DNA of 64,000 bases, taken from NCBI GenBank assembly GCA_021613375.1, contig CM038710.1, positions 27,150,763 to 27,214,762 of the forward strand. The letters are read 5' to 3'. The translations under genes and the position numbers were made by a program. Every line of letters begins with the position of its first letter. Within the stretch, counting starts at the first letter, position 1. Source of the stretch: Megaleporinus macrocephalus. Its lineage: Eukaryota; Chordata; Actinopteri; Characiformes; Anostomidae. Shown piece by piece: positions 10,090 through 24,000 of this stretch. The notes beneath the pieces are model-generated. The model made no database searches, was not told where the DNA came from, and saw only the letters and a program-made list of their open reading frames with translations.

Positions 10090-12460
10090 GCATTGGCAGG
10101 TTTTAGCTATAATGTGTACCTTGAATACTGATGTAGAAGAGATCCATTCTAATCAATCTGGCTAAAATGAAGCAGTATGTTTTTCAAAAAAAGTAATAAA
10201 TCGTGATATTAAAGCCTTGCAACCCCAATGCAAACAGCCCAAAATGACTTATTAGGGGTGAGTGATACAGCAGGATATTTTGATTGTCTAAGGTTGGGAC
10301 AGACACAGTATTCCAGTAGTGACACCTAAACTGCTAAAAAATTCAACTGGCTAATTATGCTCTGTTAAAAATAAAACGTTCAGTGGTTTATTGTTCTTTA
10401 TGTACTGGTGTTATTCAGGTTAAGCTTACAATATGCATATTATGATATAATTTATTATTATAATTACAAAATATTAAAAAAAAAAAATTCCTACTTATTT
10501 ACAGAATGTCTGTCTGTTTATGTTTATAAAAGTTATCTTAGATCCCACTTTCTGCAAATGCCCTGCATAAACAGTGGACAGGCCTCTTTCTGTTACAATA
10601 CTTAGCAAAATGTGGAAAGTAAGGTACCTTTCACACCTCAGGTGCATTTTGTTGAAAAGAAGTTAAAACATCCTTTACATTTTCTGCATTTGTTTACATT
10701 TAAATGTATTTGCTGAGATGAACATAATAGAAACAATTATGAAATGTAAATGACAAAACGAGCCATGGCTCCCATAACAGCCCCCCACACAAATATGTTA
10801 TATTCAGAAATAGGAAACAGTAATTGTAATTAAGTATGCATTCATTTCACTTATATTTCCCAATCCTACTTAGAGTAAAATCTTATTGCCTTAATATACC
10901 TGATATGAGAGGTGTTGCATTTTAATCACAGTTCAGTAAAATACACTTACGTGTAATGGGAATATTTCCCAAGCTTTAAATTAGAAAGAAATTTAAATAA
11001 AGTTGAAAAATGAAATCAAAAGAAATTAACGTATAAAATGATACCATAGCAAGATTGGGCTACTCATGAACATAACATTCTAAAAGATGGTCTGCAAAGT
11101 AGTGCACAGATCCCAGCAGTCTAAAACAGCAATGTAAGAGGCATTGTGCACTACATCAAACGACAAAGTACATTAGCTTCCAAATAATGATCTGCGAGGA
11201 GTGTACAGTTCGGAATATATCAACATACTGGCATATATTCCAATTTCTATGGGTGGGTTTCAGGTGGTAAAGTTGTTTATGCTTTTTATTATGTATATAA
11301 TATATAATATTGTGTATAAATATTAATAGTTACATTGCTGCAGGCTCTGTAGGAGCTTTCTACAATCTGCACAGCAGAACCATTCACATTTCCTCCATGC
11401 AAGAACGAAATACACTGTCCCTCGAGCCACAGTACCAAAATTACCCATTCATTTCAGCACTTCTCTCCCTCCCCCCTCCCCCACTCTATCTTCTCCTCCC
11501 CCATCCTTCACTCCTTCTCCTCCGTGGACACTCAACCTTTTCCTCTTTGATTCTCTCCTGGTGTTCCCCCTCCCCCCAAATCCTGTAGTAGAGATGTCTG
11601 AGCTATTTAGTGTCTGTCTATTGTACACAGTCTGCCAACTGGACTGGGTTTAATTGACAGACTGAGGAATCGTTGTCAATATGCGCAGTTCAGGCCTCTC
11701 CGTATGTTGCTGGATAGCACGCGGTAAACAGCGCTATCGCTGTTGTACAAGTCTATGACCTCCTAAAGATCTTCTTCCATCCCTACTGACCTCTTCTTGG
11801 GTCATAAATCATTTTCGAGGCCTTACGTCCAGACACTGAGTTATGTCTTGTGCACTGAGGGAGTAATATGTTCTGGGTGTGCATGCTAGTCCCCCCTTTT
11901 CAGCCATTTTCAAATGTATTCCTAGAGCGCAAAGAGCTGTTTTCACACATGGAAGTGAAGGGGTTATCTGCTAACGGGACAATGGCCCAGTGTTGTTTCA
12001 AATTTTGATTAATCGGCAGCATATTTAGATTTTGCAAATATTGCACACATGCGCTTATCAGCCCTCACAATCAATTAGACCAATCAGTCTGTATTGGATT
12101 TGTTTTCTTTTGCTGCTCAAAAATTGGTTTAGCCCATATATCGCGCAATGGGAATGCAAGATCCAATCCTTTTCACTTTTGCATTTGCCATTTGTTTCGG
12201 CTCATTAAATTTATTGCTAGTTGCCTCGATAAATCCTCGCCCCTTAAAGGTAGAGCCTGACTGCTTGAGATTTGTCCATGGGCTATTTTCTCCTTCACGC
12301 CCCTCTGCCTTCCTCTCAGACTGAAAAGAAGTTGTCTTATCATTGGAATTGGTCCACTGAAATTCTCACTAGGGCCAATATTCTTATTGCTGGCAACAGA
12401 ATGAATTTACATTAGCTATTGAATTTTCTTAGTCTACATATCTCTATATCTCACCATCCC
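10090..12460. other. Intergenic, no gene seen; possible conserved block at 11.6-12.4 kb
   Basis: The left half is very AT-rich. A pyrimidine-rich tract (CT/CCCC) lies at 11460-11580. From about 11600 to 12380 the sequence is more complex and balanced, and may be conserved non-coding DNA. No exon was recognised. Confidence 0.3.
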
Positions 12461-12529
12461 AGTGGCTGCCTCTGGGTTTCTAAAATGTAAAGCTAAAATT
12501 TATGTGAGCAAAAGTCAAACTGTATACTA

Positions 12530-12855
12530 TGCATACCGGAGGAGCCAAAACATTTCAGCACATTCCACAGATGCTCAAGTGAGATCTGGGGTATTTGGGG
12601 AGCAGGGCAACACCTTGAACAGTTCAACATGTTTCTTAAACCATTCCTGAACAAACTGTCATCAGGGAACACCATTGCTATTAAGGGGTCTATCTGGTCC
12701 AATGCAATGTCTAAGTAGAACAGATCTTAGAACTGGAACATGTTAAATTGACATCTATATGGACCCAGGAATTCCTAGAACACTGCACAGAGCATCACAC
12801 TTTACCTACATTGGCTTATCTTCTTCTCACGGTGCATACATGCACATACACATAC
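12530..12855. mobile_element. Decayed DNA transposon fragment
   Basis: The run of agtgagatctggggtatttg, ttcttaaaccattcctgaac, atggacccaggaattcctag and gagcatcacactttacctac follows a widespread fish DNA transposon in the antisense direction, as I recall it. Multiple indels leave no intact frame. Confidence 0.5.
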
Positions 12856-13594
12856 CTAGACATCAATGTAAAATAGAAACAAAGGGACTTACACCATCAC
12901 AATAGCCGTTCTGTCAGTTTAATAAAGACCGGATAGCCTTCCTTCCTCTCATGCATCAATAAAAATTGGGTGCCCAACACCCTTTTGCAGTTTATGGTTT
13001 GTCCCTACTTGGACCTTTGTCTGTAGTAACTCACCACTGCTAAGCCCACAGGCCAACAAGCCTACAAGACAAATGATAATTGATGTTACTCGCTCTCTGT
13101 GGGTAGTAATGTTTTGGTTGATCAGTGTAAAAGTTAAAAAGGTGTATAACAACAAATGAATAATACACACTAAATGTAGACAAGACAACATTTGGTGTCC
13201 AAACCTTGCCTGCTTTTTTAGTTTTGCACTGGAGCTACAAGGCTAATCAGTAGCTGTAGGTCAGCAGTAGTTGTAGCTAACTATGAGAGTGAGCTTATAC
13301 TTACTAATGAGCGCTGTGCAAACTGTGTGTTTTCATATTGTCACGTTTGCCTCAAACCATGTTGTGCTGATAATTTCAAAGACACTTGCTTATTTATATA
13401 TGAAACTAATATAGCTACAAGCAATGGAGGCTAACGCTAGTTCCAGTAGCTGCTCCATTTAGACAGCAAGCTAACAATAAGAAATAAAAGCTATTTCAAA
13501 GCTGTTGAATTGTAATACTACAAACTGCAATATTAGTAACATATGTAGTATTATCTAACTGCATGAGAGCTTGGTAGAGATGGGCCTATATTAT

Positions 13595-14080
13595 CCACCC
13601 AAGTCAAGTCAGTTTATTTGTATAGCGCTTTTTACAACAATGTTGTCACAAAGCAGCTTTACAGGAATTTTAAAGCATAAAAAAAATGAAATCACACACT
13701 TTATCCCTTGTGAGCAAGCCAGAGACAACTCCCTCAATTGGAGGAAGAAACCTTGGGAGGAACCAGACTCACAAGGGGAGACCCATCCTCCTCTGGTCGA
13801 AAAGTATTTACAGTTTATAAACTAAAGCTGAGTCTGAAGGTAAAAGCTTTAGAAGCTGTATAGGTGCTACGTCAGGTGGGTGATACAGTGATGCAGTCAA
13901 GGTGTAGCAAATGGCACAAATGGAGAGGAGAGCTGGTTGGTGCCAGATGACAGGGGGCCCTGGTGGTCAGTCCTCTACAGTATTTGCCGGGACAGGTGGG
14001 CGGTTATTACCTCAGAGAGAGAAAAGAGACAGAGTTAGTTCTGGTTTGGGTTAGTACAGAGACAGATCCATTATCTTCCA
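13595..14080 (+). repeat. Dispersed fish repeat (tttatttgtatagcgctttt family)
   Basis: It contains the recognisable modules gtttatttgtatagcgcttt, ttgtcacaaagcagctttac and gaggaagaaaccttgggagg, then aaccagactcacaagggg. These occur together in many teleost interspersed repeats. The right boundary, where the next SINE begins, is approximate. Confidence 0.6.
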
Positions 14081-14081
14081 C

Positions 14082-14320
14082 TTTATCCTGCTAGTCAGGG
14101 TCAAGGAGGAAGGCTAGGGGGCTGGAACCAATCCCAGTGTCATAGGGGCGAAGGCATACCACGGACAGTTTGCCAGTCCATCGCACGGCCAACATTCACT
14201 CATGCACATACACCTACGGGCAATTTAGAGTGACCGATCAACCTAACAGGTATTTCTTTGGATGTGTGGGAAACCCACTCAAGCATGGGGAGAACATGCA
14301 AACACCACATGTATTTTTTA
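14082..14320 (-). mobile_element. tRNA-derived SINE, minus-strand partial copy
   Basis: Read on the minus strand it matches the intact SINE at 50048-50393: the gttctccccatgctt, aggttgatcggtcactctaa and gatggactggcaaactg modules appear in the same order. The tRNA-related head is missing. Confidence 0.7.
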
Positions 14321-15950
14321 AATAATTAAATTATATAAATAGAATTAAACTGAATAACTATCAAATCAGTTTAGGGACCAGAAATAGAATTTTATGAAGA
14401 ATGGAGGGATGGGAAACTAACAAAGAGAAGGAAAAGTATAGCAATTGAAAGGGTTATTTCCAACAACCTTTATAAAGCACTGTCAATATTTTTTTATGAG
14501 ATTATGTTGCTAGGAGAGAGCTTTACTCATACAAGAATATAAATGCTATAATATTATTAATACTTTAGAATACTTTACAATAAGAATGTGCTTACCACTA
14601 TGTGATACATTACTCTGCTAGGAATGGATGCACAGTCTTTTGAAATGATAGTTGGAGGAATAGGTATATATGACAGTTAGTTTATTCGCTATGTTGTAAT
14701 GATAGTTTGCTAAATGGACCTCACTAAAATTCTGATCCTTACAGCCCTGTATATGATGATAACCGGATGCATAATGCATAAGCTACCATTTGTTAATTTA
14801 CTACTAGGTTATGGCTATTCAGCCTCGCAGCTCCAGTGCAGATCTAAACCAAAATGAAAACATTACAGTAAAACCGGTGACTTTCTTGAAGCTGTAAAGA
14901 AAAATATGAGGCAATTGGTGAATTGTCACAGTGACCAGTTTTTGTAATGGTACACCTCCACTTTTGGCTAATTGGTGGGGGGAGAGCTGGACTCCTCTCT
15001 CCAGCCTTGGGGACTTAATTCATAACCTTACACTCGTTTCGCTGAACGCAATCTCTTTTCATCTGTAGATCCAACACACAAGGACCCTGTCATCACCCCA
15101 CTCTTATCCTCTTGGTAACTGCCATCTCTCTCTCAGTCAACCACTGGGTCCATCTAAGAGCACTCTGCTGGAGGGCTGCAGGCACTGTTGCTTTTTGCCT
15201 CTGTAATTGCTTGTCAAATCCCATGGTGTCTGAAGCCTTGCTACAGCGTTTATTAAGGGTCCCCGGTGAAGACGTGAGCTGCTCTTGTGACCCCCCTCTC
15301 CCTCTCTTTCTGTCACTCCACCGCCTCCCACCTCTTTCTCCTTCATCTCTCGTTCCGCTTAAACTCCAAACGGAGCGTCAGGCTTGACGTCTGGAATCAA
15401 AGCTTTCAGCCAGGGGAAATGACTCTGTTTTGAATAATGGCACCTTTTGAGGAACTGGAATGGTAGTAAGAACTACAGCATAAATATAGTGTATGTTCAT
15501 ATATGCATGCACATGGAGTGCCTTCTAGGCAACGCGATGAAAGATGGATGCACTAAGTGCTTTTAAAAAACGGTTTTGAAAGCAATGCATTTACCTGTGC
15601 ACATCACAAAACCATCTCAGTAGGTGAAGACAGCTAGTGTGGACAATATACACATCAGGTGTCATTATCAGACAGTTGTAAAAATATTGTAAAGATGTAA
15701 AGATATCTTACCAAGTGATACGATAAGACCGTTTCAGCATGAACTAATCACATCACACCATTAAAAAAACAAATTTGTGTTTTGCCATAATCTTCTATTG
15801 AAGTGTCATGACTTTTGTCTATCTTTAAGTGTTTTAATTAGATCTTGTTGTACCAGCAAATGGAAAATACAATAATAATCAAATTTAAGAATTTGCCACT
15901 ATTTGCACACAGCGGAATCTGACATCCACATAGTAAAACACCCACATATA
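14321..15950. other. Intergenic, no gene seen
   Basis: No exon, RNA gene or repeat was recognised. A CT-rich stretch at about 15290-15350 opens a 91-codon plus-strand frame that ends in low-complexity residues and is not credible. Confidence 0.4.
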
Positions 15951-15954
15951 CACA

Positions 15955-16151
15955 CTCTGGTGAACACACCCACTAGGGTGCAGTGAGAACACATGCCTGG
16001 AGCAGCCCTATCCATCGTGCTCGGGGAGCAGTTGGGGGTTAGGTGCCTTGCTCAAGGGCCCTTCAGTCATGTGGTGTTGGTCCAGGGGATCAAACCAGCA
16101 ACCTTCCGGTGACAAGACCGGATCCCTATCCTTCAGCCCACAACTGCCCCT
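15955..16151 (-). mobile_element. tRNA-derived SINE, minus strand
   Basis: The reverse complement carries a B-box-like ctggtttgatcccctgg (plus 16079-16095), then the same ccttgagcaaggcacctaac module as the SINE at 961-1178. The tRNA-like head is at the plus-strand right end, near 16150. Confidence 0.65.
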
Positions 16152-17858
16152 AAATCAGCAGCATCATGTTTCACCTCCGCCACCCTCTAGCCAAATGTTT
16201 CTTCTTCTTTTTTTCTTTTTTTGCACCAGCTTCTTGTTAACTACACATCCTGATTTTCCCATCTCTTAAAAATGAAACTTTGAAGAGAGTAACAGATTTG
16301 GTGGTCTACCAGGTCTTGCAGGACTCTTAGAAGTACAGTTTTCTCTGTATGTTTTAAAGCTTAGCTTTGTAAGTTTTGGAGATCTCTTTGGTGGAAATGC
16401 ATGACTGTACACGACATATGGGATTGGACCCCTTTCTCGAGCAAATGGTTCAGATTATTGTAAATCTGAACCACTGACATGTTTGACTTTTAAATAATTG
16501 TTTTAGGCAGAACAGGCCAACTCAAAGCAGCACATGCACACCATATTTTAGCATCTTCTTTTGTCTACTGACTTAGTAATGCAACGTCTTTCAGTGTTAA
16601 CAAAGAAATCTGATTAAAGTTTTGGGAATTGGCAGCCTCTCAGTTTCATGTGCAGCAGGACATTTTGTCAGGTGGGTTGTGATGAGCTTTTCTTCGCTGA
16701 GTTTTGAAAGCATTCACTCAGATATCATTTTAACCAACGTTGGTCAGACATATTTTATACTAGTTGTGTTTATGAAAGGGAACAGAGGGAGGCACTGAAG
16801 ATGGCCTTGAGAATAATTGCTAGCCTGGTTTATCAAACAATACAGGACTTAGGTTGAAGCAAAGACATGGATAGCAAATTACACAACCACCTTCAGCTAA
16901 AACAACTTTGCAGTAACGAGTTTCCCAAAGCAAAAAAGCACCATTAGTCAAAAAATGGACTAATATGTGCAGTTAACGTTAGCTATGCAGCTAAAACAAC
17001 TTCACAGTTAACAGCAAAAAATAACTTAACTGTCCAGCAAGAAAAATCCCATTCAGAACATGACGGGGTTTGCAGTTCTGATGTCTCCATATTCATATTC
17101 ATTCACTACTGCTGTCTTGGGGCGGTACTGGAAGGTTGTATATATCAGATGGTTAACCAGATGGCCTTTTTATTGCTGTATTTAAAACCACATAGCTCTA
17201 ATAAAAGAGCACCAGGTATATATTTTTTCACATTTACTGCAAGTCTAGTGTTTCTCACTTGTGTAAAAGGTTAAAGGTCGCACAACTTATAAACTTCTGT
17301 GTCATCAAGGTAATTACAAGATTACCCGTTGCAAATATGATTGATTTGTCAGCCATTCAAGCTCAATTTACAAGTGGGACAATTAGTATTTTTCAGTTTT
17401 TGGCACCACTCAAACTCGGCATAACGTTCAGCAGCGTATAAACACCAACCCCTTTTTGAACCTGAGCATGTGACGTCCAGACAGCTCAGGCTTTTGAATT
17501 TATATTTTAGGCTTAGCATGTAGACTTGCACTCCAAACAAATCTAATTTAGTGCAGCTCTAAAGCAAAAGTCTCAAACCAAATTCTTAAGTGATAGCTCT
17601 TTCACTAGCCGTGATATCATCTTATCCACTACAGGCACTGAATTTGAAAGAGACTAGGCTGATTACGTCTCTTGTGCAGTCATTACGTCTCTTATCCAGG
17701 CCTCTGAAAGCTCAAAAGAAAGTTTGGATGAAGCACACAAGGTCATTCTGAGGTCGAGTGAATAGACAGTACACAAAAAAACAAAAAAACAAAAAACAAA
17801 GCCCTCAGGATGCTGTGACTGAGAGGACATGTGTAACAGATGCTCATTTCCCCTCTGC

Positions 17859-17860
<2 letters not shown>

Positions 17861-17897
<37 letters not shown>
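17861..17897. repeat. (CT)n microsatellite
   Basis: About 37 bp of pure CT dinucleotide repeat. Confidence 0.95.
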
Positions 17898-17902
<5 letters not shown>

Positions 17903-18347
17903 TACAGAGCAGTAAATAAATAATGAGGCCATTGTTAAAATTCATGTAGCCTTTCCTCTCTTCACAGTCTCACTGTAACTCCATGTGCCCTAATGCATGT
18001 TAATACAGCTGCATACTCCACCAATTACTCCTTATTCAAGGTGTACAAAGCGCTCTGAGGAAAGCATGTGAAAGACGACTAAAGCTGCCATAATGACAGA
18101 ATGCTCTGCTCTCATCTGCCTGCAGCACTCAGCCCACCCTGCTATACCTCCAATTCATCCCATTGTTCTGCTCCCGGAGCCAAATGAAATTAGAAATCTC
18201 TGAAATTAGAATTCTCTGAAAGCAAATGGAGGAAAAAATTACCAAATGCATTTTTTAGTTTGTGTCTTTTCAGATGCGGCTCTGAGTCTTTTTATGTTGA
18301 CCACCTATCTCGACCCGGTTAATCGCATCTCTTTCAGAGCCGGCATG

Positions 18348-19040
<693 letters not shown>

Positions 19041-20745
19041 TCTCCTTTACACTTTGCAAGGGCAGGAATCCGCCTGAGGCCCCCATAAGCCAGGAGTCCA
19101 ATGAAATGGAGCATTCCATCTCCATCCATCTCATCAAGTAAGGACACAACCAAGTGAAGAAGGAGGCTGTGTCCAGAAACTTTTGCTAGAGGAACACAGA
19201 GGAACTGAGAAGAGGAAAGGATCAGGAGGAGTGAGGAGTATGAGCAGAAATAAGGGAAATGAGACATTGATTCCTTTCAACATTATTAATTTGATGTCCA
19301 CTGCTGACGAAATGAGCCATTCACAATGTTCACTTCAAAGCAAGCCCTAAGCTGCTGCACAGAGCCTGTCTATTCACCTCTGTGTGGCTTTGTACTGTTT
19401 TCATTTCATTTTACACCAATTACAAATTACACAGCATCACAAATCTTTATATAAACCCCAAACAAAACACACAATTTAAAATGGGCATATTGTGGTGTGC
19501 GTGTTTGCCCTGATCACTCTGAAACCTGTAAAAGACTTTCTGAGACTTCCTGGGCAGAACTCATGCTTAAAGCCACTTTGGATGGTATTTTAAGTGACTT
19601 CTCTCGCCTCCTCCGGACAAGATAGTGCCACGCAATGGGTTCCAGAGTCACAGAGGAAGAATCAGTAGGAAGATATTGACTGATATTGACAAAACAAAAA
19701 AGCAGTAATCTATATTATGGAGAGGAGCTTGTTTAATGTGATCAAATAAAGTTGTCCAATTTCAGCAAATCAACACAAAAAAAGAGGTAAGCATGAGGCA
19801 TCACACGATTACAAAGCTACATTTTTCCCAGCAGACCGGCTGTACAGCTAGTGTTACTGGTAGTATAGATTGCTCCGGTGTAATGAACTACAAGGTGACC
19901 AGATACAGGTTATTAATCACCTTTTCTGTAACTGTGAGATTATTTTACTGATTACTTTTCTGTAAGAAAATCATTTTTTTAAATTCTGAATGAATCTGTA
20001 CTACATCGCAACATTACCACTACTTTATTACTATATTCTCAAATAATTCTGTCTTAAAATGGCCAAAATGAATAGCTAATACAGTCAGATGGTCACTTAA
20101 TACAATTACCTGAGTAAAAAGTGAAGAAATATGTTCAATAATCTCTGAATATTCTTGCAACAGCCTTAAAATCATAATTGCTAAATATATTAAAATGATT
20201 GAAGATCATTTCACTTGCAGCCTAGACGGTCGTGCCACTCAGGAGCCCTGAGACTCGACTAATTTAAAAATGTGTATCTAGGGGGGAACATTCGCAGAAC
20301 CACTAATTCCACACCTGACCATCTCTCTCAATTCACCTAGTCTCCTCACACTCTCCTCTATTTTTGTCTTCTCTCTCTCTCTCATTTTTTTCATATTCTC
20401 CTTATTCCCTCTCTCTTCCTTCTCTGCTCTGTGTCTATTGTGTTCTCCTTACTCTGTCCCTCTCTTCATCTTTCCCTCTCCTCACTTCTTTCTACCTTCT
20501 AGACTGTCTCTTTTCTCACTCTCTTTCCTTACTCCATCTCTCTCTCCTTACAGTTTGCATGTACACAGGTGGTAGTGTTAGATTTGCCCAAAGACTTATA
20601 TTGGTATCATGTTGGGTGGTCTAATCCTGTCCACAGCATAGAGGGCAGCTGTGCAACCCACCGTACTATACCAACCACTGTCCCTCTCCCATTTCTCTTT
20701 TTTCTTTCTCTGTCTCTATCGCTCTCTAGACCTCTCTCCTTACTT
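19041..20745. other. Intergenic with polypyrimidine tract, no gene seen
   Basis: Nothing resembling an exon was found. The interval 20330-20560 is CT-rich low-complexity sequence. Confidence 0.4.
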
Positions 20746-20925
20746 CATAAGTGCCCAATTCTGGTCCGGGAGATCTATCATCCTGCAGAGTTTAGCTACA
20801 AATCTAGTCTAACACACCTGATCCAGGTTATAAAGGCCTTCAGGGACGTCTGAACATTAGAGCCAGATGTGTTAGATCCAAATTTTCCTGGGTGGTAGAT
20901 TTCCAGGACCAGGACTGGGCAGCAC
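20745..20925. mobile_element. Short foldback MITE
   Basis: The left text cccaattctggtccgggaga and the right text ccaggaccaggactgggcag are near reverse complements. The interior is partly inverted as well (acacacctgatccagg against gatgtgttagatccaaat). A decayed relative lies at 43370-43535. Confidence 0.65.
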
Positions 20926-21089
20926 TGCCTTACTGCCTCTGTCTCGTTCCTCCATCTTCTTGTGTCTGTCTGTCTGTATTTGCCATATAAAAATAAAGAT
21001 ATCACAGAAGCCACACTTTAAAGTCAATTTTGAACTAACTTGCAGCTGCAGCCAGGAAACACTAGGAAGAGATGGAAATACACTCACTA

Positions 21090-21350
21090 TCCACTTTGTT
21101 AAAACCCCCCACTGTGTATTTCCACTTGGTTAGAAACTAACAGGTCCATTGTTCAAGTGTGCAATTATCATCTGTAGCCCACCTGCACAGTCTGTCCGTC
21201 ACCCTGTGCCCCATTCTTAGCTGCCAATGACCAGAAATATTACAGTGGCGGACCATTCCTAACACAGCCGACACACTGACATGCTGGTGTGTGTGGTGCT
21301 GGTAGGGAGTGTTTCAGACATACTGGCATGCAGACATTTTCAAACATATT
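21090..21350 (+). mobile_element. Decayed palindromic MITE
   Basis: It shares the gctggtgtgtgtggtgctgg-type module with the element at 6055-6320 in the opposite orientation. The boundaries are approximate. Confidence 0.45.
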
Positions 21351-21426
21351 AGTGGTCCACTAAAGGGTAAGTCTTTCTAATAATCTGGCCAATGAGAAAA
21401 AGAGGAGCTGATAGTAAGAATATATG

Positions 21427-21735
21427 TATCAGGCTGGTGGCTTGCAAGCTTTTAAACGAAGAATTCTTTTAATAAAGAAACAAAACAAAGGGAAAACAAA
21501 CAGGTAACAAAAACGGAGTAACAACAACTGGGATACTACAACAATGACCAACAAAGAAAGACTGCAAACACAGAGTATAATAAGAGGGAACAGGACTAAA
21601 CACTAATGGGACACAGGTGAGCAGGGCGGGACAAGGGCGGAGACATAGGAGGACATGACAACACGAGAAACATAAACAAAGACCACATGGACTTGACAGG
21701 TCGTAAACAGACAGGAAACAAGGCAGAGCATGACA
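21427..21735. mobile_element. Solo LTR, second copy, with 5-bp target-site duplication
   Basis: This 309-bp copy is clearly similar to 9214-9517: tgcaagcttttaaa, aaacaaaacaaa, ggaacagg, gactaaacactaatggg, then acacaggtgagc and gacatgacaac, in the same order. It starts TATCA (one change from TGTCA) and ends TGACA. It is flanked by ATATG on both sides (21422-21426 and 21736-21740). There is no internal retroelement sequence. Confidence 0.85.
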
Positions 21736-21754
21736 ATATGAATAAAGCCCAGTC

Positions 21755-22862
21755 CTATTTCACTCCTTAGCCATACCCCTCCTACCATTTAGCCATACCC
21801 CTCCTACCATTTAGCCCTACCCCTCCTACCATTTAGCCCTACCCCTCCTACCATTTAGCCATACCCCTCCTACCATTTAGCCCTACCCCTCGTACCATTT
21901 AGCCCTACCCCTCCTACCATTTAGCCCTACCCCTCCTACCATTTAGCCCTACCCCTCCTACCATTTAGCCATACCCCTCCTACCATTTAGCCATACCCCT
22001 CCTACCATTTAGCCCTACCCCTCGTACCATTTAGCCCTACCCCTCCTACCATTTAGCCCTACCCCTCCTACCATTTAGCCCTACCCCTCCTACCATTTAG
22101 TCCTACCCCTCCTACCATTTAGTCCTACCCCTCGTACCATTTAGTCCTACCCCTCGTACCATTTAGTCCTACCCCTCCTACCATTTAGCCCTACCCCTCC
22201 TACCATTTAGTCCTACCCCTCCTACCATTTAGTCCTACCCCTCCTACCATTTAGCCCTACCCCTCCTACCATTTAGTCCTACCCCTCCTACCATTTAGTC
22301 CTACCCCTCGTACCATTTAGCCCTACCCCTCCTACCATTTAGCCCTACCCCTCGTACCATTTAGTCCTACCCCTCCTACCATTTAGTCCTACCCCTCCTA
22401 CCATTTAGTCCTACCCCTCGTACCATTTAGTCCTACCCCTCCTACCATTTAGTCCTACCCCTCCTACCATTTAGCCCTACCCCTCCTACCATTTAGTCCT
22501 ACCCCTCCTACCATTTAGCCCTACCCTTCCTACCATTTAGCCCTACCCCTCCTACCATTTAGTCCTACCCCTCGTACCATTTAGTCCTACCCCTCCTACA
22601 ATTTAGCCCTACCCCTCGTACCATTTAGCCCTACCCCTCGTACCATTTAGCCCTACCCCTCGTACCATTTAGCCCTACCCCTCGTACCATTTAGCCCTAC
22701 CCCTCGTACCATTTAGTCCTACCCCTCCTACAATTTAGCCCTACCCCTCGTACCATTTAGCCCTACCCCTCATACCATTTAGCCCTACCCCTCGTACCAT
22801 TTAGCCCTACCCCTCCTATCATTTAGCCCTACCCCTCCTACCATTTAGCCCTACCCCTGCTA
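21755..22862 (+). repeat. 22-bp minisatellite, about 50 copies
   Basis: The unit is atttagccctacccctcct plus acc (22 bp). Variants are at position 7-9 (ccc, tcc, cca) and at ctcctacc or ctcgtacc. Diagnostic variants recur at 132 bp (six units): ctcgtacc at 21891 and 22023, and cctacaattt at 22595 and 22727. The complementary strand is G-rich with four G-runs per unit. A 22-bp unit cannot keep frame, so it is not coding. Confidence 0.97.
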
Positions 22863-23515
22863 GTGGTAGGGTTTCCCCGTTCTTGTTGGGATATGCGGGA
22901 AGTACAAAGTGTTAGAAGGGTTGAACAAAGTGTTATTGCTAAATGGCTCATCAAAGAGTCTTTTTAGAGGTACTCTCTGAACTCTCTGAGTGTTATGAGA
23001 AATGACCCAGAATGTCACCCAAAGCACCCAAAAAACCCTTAAATGTTCCATCACAAATTATAATAACCAATTTAATGTCCCTTCAATGCATTATGGTCAC
23101 TTTCTTATAAGAAGAATGAAAAGCACTAGTAGCATGCTGATAGCTAGTTAGCTGGCTTAAGTTACACCATTATTGCTAATTAGAACATGACAGTCCTGCA
23201 TTTTTGCATATTTACACAACACAATGTCTGGCCCTTTGAAGCCGTTGTACCTGGTACCTTAGGGGCCAGAATATAACTGCAGCACTGTTGAAGGTAGAAT
23301 AGAAAAATGTGATTGCTAAATTTGACCACTTCTCTGCAAACTGGCAGGGCTGCTGAAAGGCAGCGCTCCTTTTTATTTTTCTAATGGCAAACTGGATTCT
23401 TAAAGTTTGGCCCCATTTTGCAGTGGAAGATTTCAGCCACTACCCCTATTAACTGTAATCCAGGGGCCAAGGTGATACTTGAAAATAAGGGGTATGAATA
23501 AAAATAGCAAACTGA
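22863..23515. other. Intergenic, no gene seen
   Basis: No exon or repeat was recognised here. Confidence 0.4.
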
Positions 23516-24000
23516 TTATTGTACAAAAGTCAGAAACAGCCCTTTATTCATTTAATATCCAGTCAGAACAGTGATTAACATATATTTCACAAAAACAGTG
23601 TACTATGTTGTACTATGCAGCTTTCATCCTTTTTTTGGTTGCATCTTCTGCTTCTCACAAAAAGAGTAACCCTAAAAACCTTTAATGGTACTAAGATTCC
23701 GGACTCTGGTGCTCAGTCTATTGTTCTAAGAACACCAGCAGCTTCTTTGTTTGATTTGCAAGTTGTCTTCCTCTTTCTCTATTTAATTTTCTCGGGAAGG
23801 GCTTCTCGACAGTAACACGTCGTACTCAGGCTCATAGTGTTGAGTTGTTTTCTCACAGTGGAAAGATGGACAGAAACACTTCTTGTTTTTTTTCAAATCT
23901 GAAGCAAGAGTGAATTTGACTTTTTCCAGCACTCACATATCAAAGCTTTAATTACTGCTTCTCTGACGTTTGTGGTGGTCTAACAAGATTTAGGGTCCCT
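23515..24000 (+). mobile_element. Truncated Tc1/mariner-like MITE (family of 56624-57247)
   Basis: It starts gtacaaaagtcagaaacag, matching the left end of the element at 56624. It shares internal modules: cacagtggaaagatggacag with cacagtggaaggatgaacag, and the following caaatctgaagcaagagtg with cagatctgaggcaagtgtg. The right terminus was not found. Confidence 0.6.

Noticed and set aside
8921..10131. 77- and 92-codon plus-strand ORFs as host genes
   Set aside because: Both are fragments of the decayed Tc1-like transposase gene.
15112..15387. 91-codon plus-strand ORF as an exon
   Set aside because: The end is CT-rich low complexity, with no splice support and no recognisable domain.
21755..22862. 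CRISPR-like array or telomere-type repeat
   Set aside because: There are no unique spacers, and the unit is a continuous 22-bp tandem. The resemblance to CCCTAA is partial and the array is not TTAGGG.
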